DNA of 8,473 bases from the NCBI GenBank assembly GCA_021780975.1, contig JAJXXS010000265.1:1-8473 (forward strand), written 5' to 3'. The notes beneath the pieces are model-generated. The model made no database searches. It was not told the DNA's origin and saw only the letters and a program-made list of their open reading frames with translations. The position numbers were made by a program, and so were the translations under genes. Origin of the DNA: Pseudomonadota bacterium. GTDB taxonomy: Bacteria > Pseudomonadota > Gammaproteobacteria > Burkholderiales > Thiobacillaceae. Positions 5,588-8,473 of this stretch are shown here, piece after piece (position 1 is the stretch's first letter; every line of letters starts with the position of its first letter).

Positions 5588-7039
5588 ATGAGTCTGACGG
5601 CAGAAGACATCAAGGCCCGCAACAAGGAGATGATCCAGGAGGTGTTGTCGGTCTACCCGGAAAAAACCGCCAAGCGGCGCGCCAAGCATCTCGGCACCTT
5701 TGAAGAAGGCAAGCCGGATTGCGGAGTGAAGTCCAACATCAAGTCCATCCCGGGCGTGATGACCATCCGCGGCTGCGCCTACGCCGGCTCCAAGGGCGTG
5801 GTGTGGGGCCCGATCAAGGACATGATCCACATCTCCCACGGCCCGGTGGGCTGCGGCCAGTATTCCTGGGCGGCGCGACGCAACTACTACATCGGCACCA
5901 CCGGGGTGGATACCTTCGTCACGATGCAGTTCACTTCGGACTTCCAGGAAAAGGACATCGTCTTCGGCGGCGACAAGAAGCTGGAGAAGATCATCGACGA
6001 GATCCAGGATCTGTTCCCGCTCAACAAGGGCATCTCGGTGCAGTCCGAGTGCCCCATCGGACTCATCGGCGACGACATCGAGGCGGTGTCGAAGAAGAAA
6101 TCCAAGGAATACGGCGGCAAGACCATCGTGCCGGTGCGCTGCGAGGGCTTCCGCGGCGTGTCCCAGTCCCTGGGCCACCACATCGCCAACGACTCCATCC
6201 GCGACTGGGTGTTCGACAAGGAAGCAACCCAGAAGACGGAATTCCAGAGCACGCCTTACGACGTGGCCATCATCGGCGACTACAACATCGGCGGCGATGC
6301 CTGGGCCTCCCGCATCCTGCTCGAGGAAATGGGCCTGCGCGTGATCGCCCAGTGGTCCGGCGACGGCTCCCTGGCCGAACTGGAGAACACGCCCAAGGCC
6401 AAGCTCAACGTGCTGCACTGCTACCGTTCCATGAACTACATCTCGCGCCACATGGAAGAGAAGTACGGCATCCCCTGGGTCGAATACAACTTCTTCGGCC
6501 CCAGCAAGATCGCGGCCTCGCTGCGCGAGATTGCCAGCCACTTCGACGACAAGATCAAGGAAGGCGCGGAAAAGGTCATCGCCAAATACAACGCCATGAT
6601 GCAGGCGGTGGTCGACAAGTACCGCCCGCGCCTGGAAGGCAAGAAGGTCATGCTGTTCGTCGGCGGATTGCGCCCGCGCCACGTGATCGGCGCCTATGAA
6701 GACCTCGGCATGGAAGTGATCGGCACAGGCTACGAGTTCGGCCACAACGACGACTACCAGCGCACCACCCACTACGTGAAGGACGGCACGCTGATCTACG
6801 ACGACGTCACCGGCTATGAATTCGAGCAGTTCGTGGAAAAGCTGCAGCCCGACCTGGTGGCCTCCGGCATCAAGGAAAAGTACGTCTTCCAGAAAATGGG
6901 TTTCCCCTTTCGCCAGATGCACAGCTGGGATTACTCCGGGCCCTACCACGGCTATGACGGCTTTGCCATCTTCGCCCGCGACATGGACATGGCCATCAAC
7001 AACCCGATCTGGAGCAAGACCAAGGCGCCCTGGAAATGA
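5588..7039 (+). CDS. nifD: Nitrogenase molybdenum-iron protein alpha chain NifD
   Basis: A 483-residue, full-length alpha subunit of the MoFe protein (alpha2beta2), which reduces N2 at the FeMo-cofactor. P-cluster ligands are Cys63 (IRGCAYAGS), Cys89 (GPVGCGQYS) and Cys155 (SECPIGLIGDD). Cofactor ligands are Cys278 (LNVLHCYRSMNY) and His445 (RQMHSWDYSGPYHGYDGF). Substrate-pocket residues are also in place: Val71 and Arg97-Arg98 (AARRNYYIGTTG), and Gln193 and His197 in VSQSLGHHIAND. Numbering runs one to three residues ahead of Azotobacter. The start ATG at 5588 follows AGAGGAG at 5574-5580. The 128-nt gap from nifH contains a GC-rich stem-loop. These features mark it as molybdenum NifD rather than VnfD or AnfD. 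No sign of damage or transfer is seen. Confidence 0.99.
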   Translation: MSLTAEDIKARNKEMIQEVLSVYPEKTAKRRAKHLGTFEEGKPDCGVKSNIKSIPGVMTIRGCAYAGSKGVVWGPIKDMIHISHGPVGCGQYSWAARRNYYIGTTGVDTFVTMQFTSDFQEKDIVFGGDKKLEKIIDEIQDLFPLNKGISVQSECPIGLIGDDIEAVSKKKSKEYGGKTIVPVRCEGFRGVSQSLGHHIANDSIRDWVFDKEATQKTEFQSTPYDVAIIGDYNIGGDAWASRILLEEMGLRVIAQWSGDGSLAELENTPKAKLNVLHCYRSMNYISRHMEEKYGIPWVEYNFFGPSKIAASLREIASHFDDKIKEGAEKVIAKYNAMMQAVVDKYRPRLEGKKVMLFVGGLRPRHVIGAYEDLGMEVIGTGYEFGHNDDYQRTTHYVKDGTLIYDDVTGYEFEQFVEKLQPDLVASGIKEKYVFQKMGFPFRQMHSWDYSGPYHGYDGFAIFARDMDMAINNPIWSKTKAPWK

Positions 7040-7046
7040 AGTGGCG

Positions 7047-7063
7047 GCGCGGCCTGGCCGCGC
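7047..7063 (+). promoter_or_regulatory. Short GC stem-loop after nifD
   Basis: GCGCGGC at 7047-7053 pairs with GCCGCGC at 7057-7063 around a 3-nt loop, starting 8 nt after the nifD stop. No T run follows. It is the first of three hairpins in the 107-nt nifD-nifK spacer. It could be an RNA-processing or stability element, or chance in GC-rich DNA. Confidence 0.45.
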
Positions 7064-7079
7064 GCTGAAGAACCTGTGG

Positions 7080-7101
7080 GGTGCGCTGCTGGACGCGCAC
7101 C
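7080..7101 (+). promoter_or_regulatory. Second stem-loop in the nifD-nifK spacer
   Basis: GGTGCGC at 7080-7086 pairs perfectly with GCGCACC at 7095-7101 around an 8-nt loop. Function is unknown; there is no terminator-like T run. Confidence 0.4.
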
Positions 7102-7111
7102 GGAACTGAAC

Positions 7112-7125
7112 GTGCGGCAACGCAC
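7112..7125 (+). promoter_or_regulatory. GCAA-tetraloop hairpin just before nifK
   Basis: GTGCG at 7112-7116 pairs with CGCAC at 7121-7125 around GCAA, a stable GNRA tetraloop. It ends 10 nt before the nifK ribosome site (AGGAG at 7136-7140), so it could affect nifK translation or mRNA stability. Confidence 0.45.
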
Positions 7126-7146
7126 CCTGCAAGCTAGGAGATAGAT

Positions 7147-8473
7147 ATGAGCCAAAGCGCTGAAAAGGTACTCGACCATTTCGACCTGTTCCGCCAGCCG
7201 GAATACGTGGAGATGTTCGAGGACAAGAAGAGCAACTTCGAAGCCCCCCACCCCCAGGAGAAGGTGACGGGCATCGTCGAATGGACCAAAACCTGGGAAT
7301 ACCGGGAAAAGAACTTCGCCCGCGAGGCCCTTACCGTCAATCCGGCCAAGGCCTGCCAGCCGCTGGGGGCGGTGTTCGCCGCCGTCGGCTTTGAAGGCAC
7401 GCTGCCCTTCGTGCATGGCTCGCAAGGCTGCGTGGCCTACTACCGCAGCCACTTCTCGCGCCACTTCAAGGAGCCCAGCTCCTGTGTCTCATCCTCCATG
7501 ACGGAAGACGCCGCGGTGTTCGGCGGGCTCAACAACATGATCGACGGCCTGGCCAACACCTACAACATGTACAAGCCGAAGATGATCGCAGTTTCCACCA
7601 CCTGCATGGCGGAGGTGATCGGCGACGACCTCAACGCCTTCATCAAGACCTCCAAGGAAAAGGGCTCGGTGCCGGCGGAGTTCGACGTCCCCTTCGCCCA
7701 CACCCCGGCCTTCGTCGGCAGCCACATCACCGGCTACGACAACGCCATGAAGGGCATCATCAGCCACTTCTGGGACGGCAAGGCCGGCACGGTCGAGCCC
7801 CTGGTGCGCGTGCCCAACGACAAGATCAACTTCATCGGCGGCTTCGATGGCTACACCGTCGGCAATCTGCGCGAGATCAAGCGCATGTTCGAACTGATGG
7901 GGGTGTCCTACACCATCCTGGGCGACAACAGCGACGTCTGGGATACCCCGGCGGATGGCGAGTTCCGCATGTATGACGGCGGCACCACCCTGGAAGAGGC
8001 GGCCAACGCCATCCACGCCAGGGCGACCCTCTCCATGCAGGAATACTGCACGGAAAAGACTCTGCCCTTGATCGCCGAGCACGGCCAGGAGGTCGCGGCC
8101 TTCAACCACCCCATTGGCGTGGAAGCCACCGACAAGTTCCTCATGGAAGTCTCGCGCCTTACCGGCAAGGCGATTCCCGACGCCTTGGCCAAGGAGCGGG
8201 GTCGCCTGGTGGACGCCATCGCCGACTCCAGCGCCCACATCCATGGCAAGAAGTTCGCCATTTACGGCGATCCGGACATGTGCCTCGGCCTTGCAGCCTT
8301 CCTGCTGGAGCTGGGCGCCGAGCCGACGCATATTCTTTCCACCAACGGCAGCAAGGACTGGGCCGCAAAGGTGCAGACCATGCTGGATGCCTCGCCGTTC
8401 GGCAAGAACTGCCACGTCTATCCCGGCAAGGATCTCTGGCACATGCGCTCTCTGCTGTACACCGAGCCGGTGG
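7147..8473 (+). CDS. nifK: Nitrogenase molybdenum-iron protein beta chain NifK, 3' end outside window
   Basis: 442 residues are visible and open to the right edge; the Azotobacter protein has about 523, so roughly 80 C-terminal residues are missing. This beta subunit shares the P-cluster with NifD. P-cluster cysteines are Cys70 (VNPAKACQPLGA), Cys95 (GSQGCVAYYRSH) and Cys153 (STTCMAEVIGDD), with the same numbering as Azotobacter. Residue 188 is Ala (PFAHTPAFVGSH; codon 7708-7710), where Azotobacter has the serine that binds the oxidised P-cluster. Residue 99 is Tyr (codon 7441-7443), where Azotobacter has Phe; this matches the Gluconacetobacter diazotrophicus type. The start ATG at 7147 follows AGGAG at 7136-7140. 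It is third in the operon, 107 nt after nifD across a spacer with three hairpins. Confidence 0.98.
   Translation, partial: MSQSAEKVLDHFDLFRQPEYVEMFEDKKSNFEAPHPQEKVTGIVEWTKTWEYREKNFAREALTVNPAKACQPLGAVFAAVGFEGTLPFVHGSQGCVAYYRSHFSRHFKEPSSCVSSSMTEDAAVFGGLNNMIDGLANTYNMYKPKMIAVSTTCMAEVIGDDLNAFIKTSKEKGSVPAEFDVPFAHTPAFVGSHITGYDNAMKGIISHFWDGKAGTVEPLVRVPNDKINFIGGFDGYTVGNLREIKRMFELMGVSYTILGDNSDVWDTPADGEFRMYDGGTTLEEAANAIHARATLSMQEYCTEKTLPLIAEHGQEVAAFNHPIGVEATDKFLMEVSRLTGKAIPDALAKERGRLVDAIADSSAHIHGKKFAIYGDPDMCLGLAAFLLELGAEPTHILSTNGSKDWAAKVQTMLDASPFGKNCHVYPGKDLWHMRSLLYTEPV

Noticed and set aside
4512..5588. - strand open frame of 358 codons opposite nifH
   Set aside because: Antisense to highly conserved nifH and would occupy its leader; no recognisable protein motif.
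7036..7068. 10-codon ORF starting at the ATGA overlap with the nifD stop
   Set aside because: Very short, Arg-rich, made mostly of the hairpin bases, and no ribosome site distinct from nifD coding sequence.
5567..7132. - strand open frame of 521 codons opposite nifD
   Set aside because: A shadow frame created by GC-rich third positions of nifD; His/Asp/Val-rich composition and no family match.
7489..8442. - strand open frame of 317 codons opposite nifK
   Set aside because: Shadow of nifK, with composition like the other antisense frames.

Overview
The window carries the start of a molybdenum nitrogenase structural operon (nifH, nifD and a truncated nifK, + strand, 4569 to the right edge). 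A tightly packed divergent operon (- strand, 4151 to the left edge) encodes post-translational control of nitrogenase and associated proteins. The DNA is GC-rich. NifH is of the proteobacterial type, a DraT/DraG pair is present, and the promoters are of the sigma-54/NifA type. Together these suggest a diazotrophic proteobacterium, most likely beta (Rhodocyclales-like) or gamma. The lineage is inferred from remembered sequence character, not from a search.

Left half, read right to left: an atypical CheY-like receiver protein (4151-3729), draT (3716-2934), draG (2937-2038), an ArsC-fold 'nitrogenase-associated' protein (2037-1612), and a SagB/ThcOx-type double nitroreductase-domain protein (1615 to the left edge, C-terminus missing). 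Junctions are a 12-nt gap, a 4-nt GTGA overlap, a direct TAA-ATG abutment and a 4-nt ATGA overlap, so this reads as one transcription unit.

Centre, 4152-4568: a 417-nt divergent control region. It has a near-perfect sigma-54 promoter facing nifH (4404-4419), two TGT-N10-ACA NifA-type upstream activator sequences exactly 30 bp apart (4289-4304 and 4319-4334), and a weaker candidate sigma-54 promoter facing the receiver/draTG operon (4201-4186). It also has several dyads and a strong leader hairpin before nifH.

Right half: nifH, a GC-rich stem-loop, nifD, three small stem-loops, then nifK up to the window end. All Fe-S ligands expected in the visible parts are present, as is the NifH arginine that DraT modifies. 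NifK has Tyr99 and Ala188, where Azotobacter has Phe99 and Ser188. This is the combination known from the tyrosine-coordinated P-cluster of Gluconacetobacter diazotrophicus.

How it fits together: NifA and sigma-54 RNA polymerase would activate nifHDK, and possibly the divergent operon from the same sites. NifH passes electrons to NifDK. DraT would ADP-ribosylate NifH on ammonium or energy shift, and DraG would reverse it. The receiver, ArsC-like and flavin-dehydrogenase-like proteins are candidate accessory factors of unknown function. I see no mobile element, CRISPR array, tRNA or rRNA.
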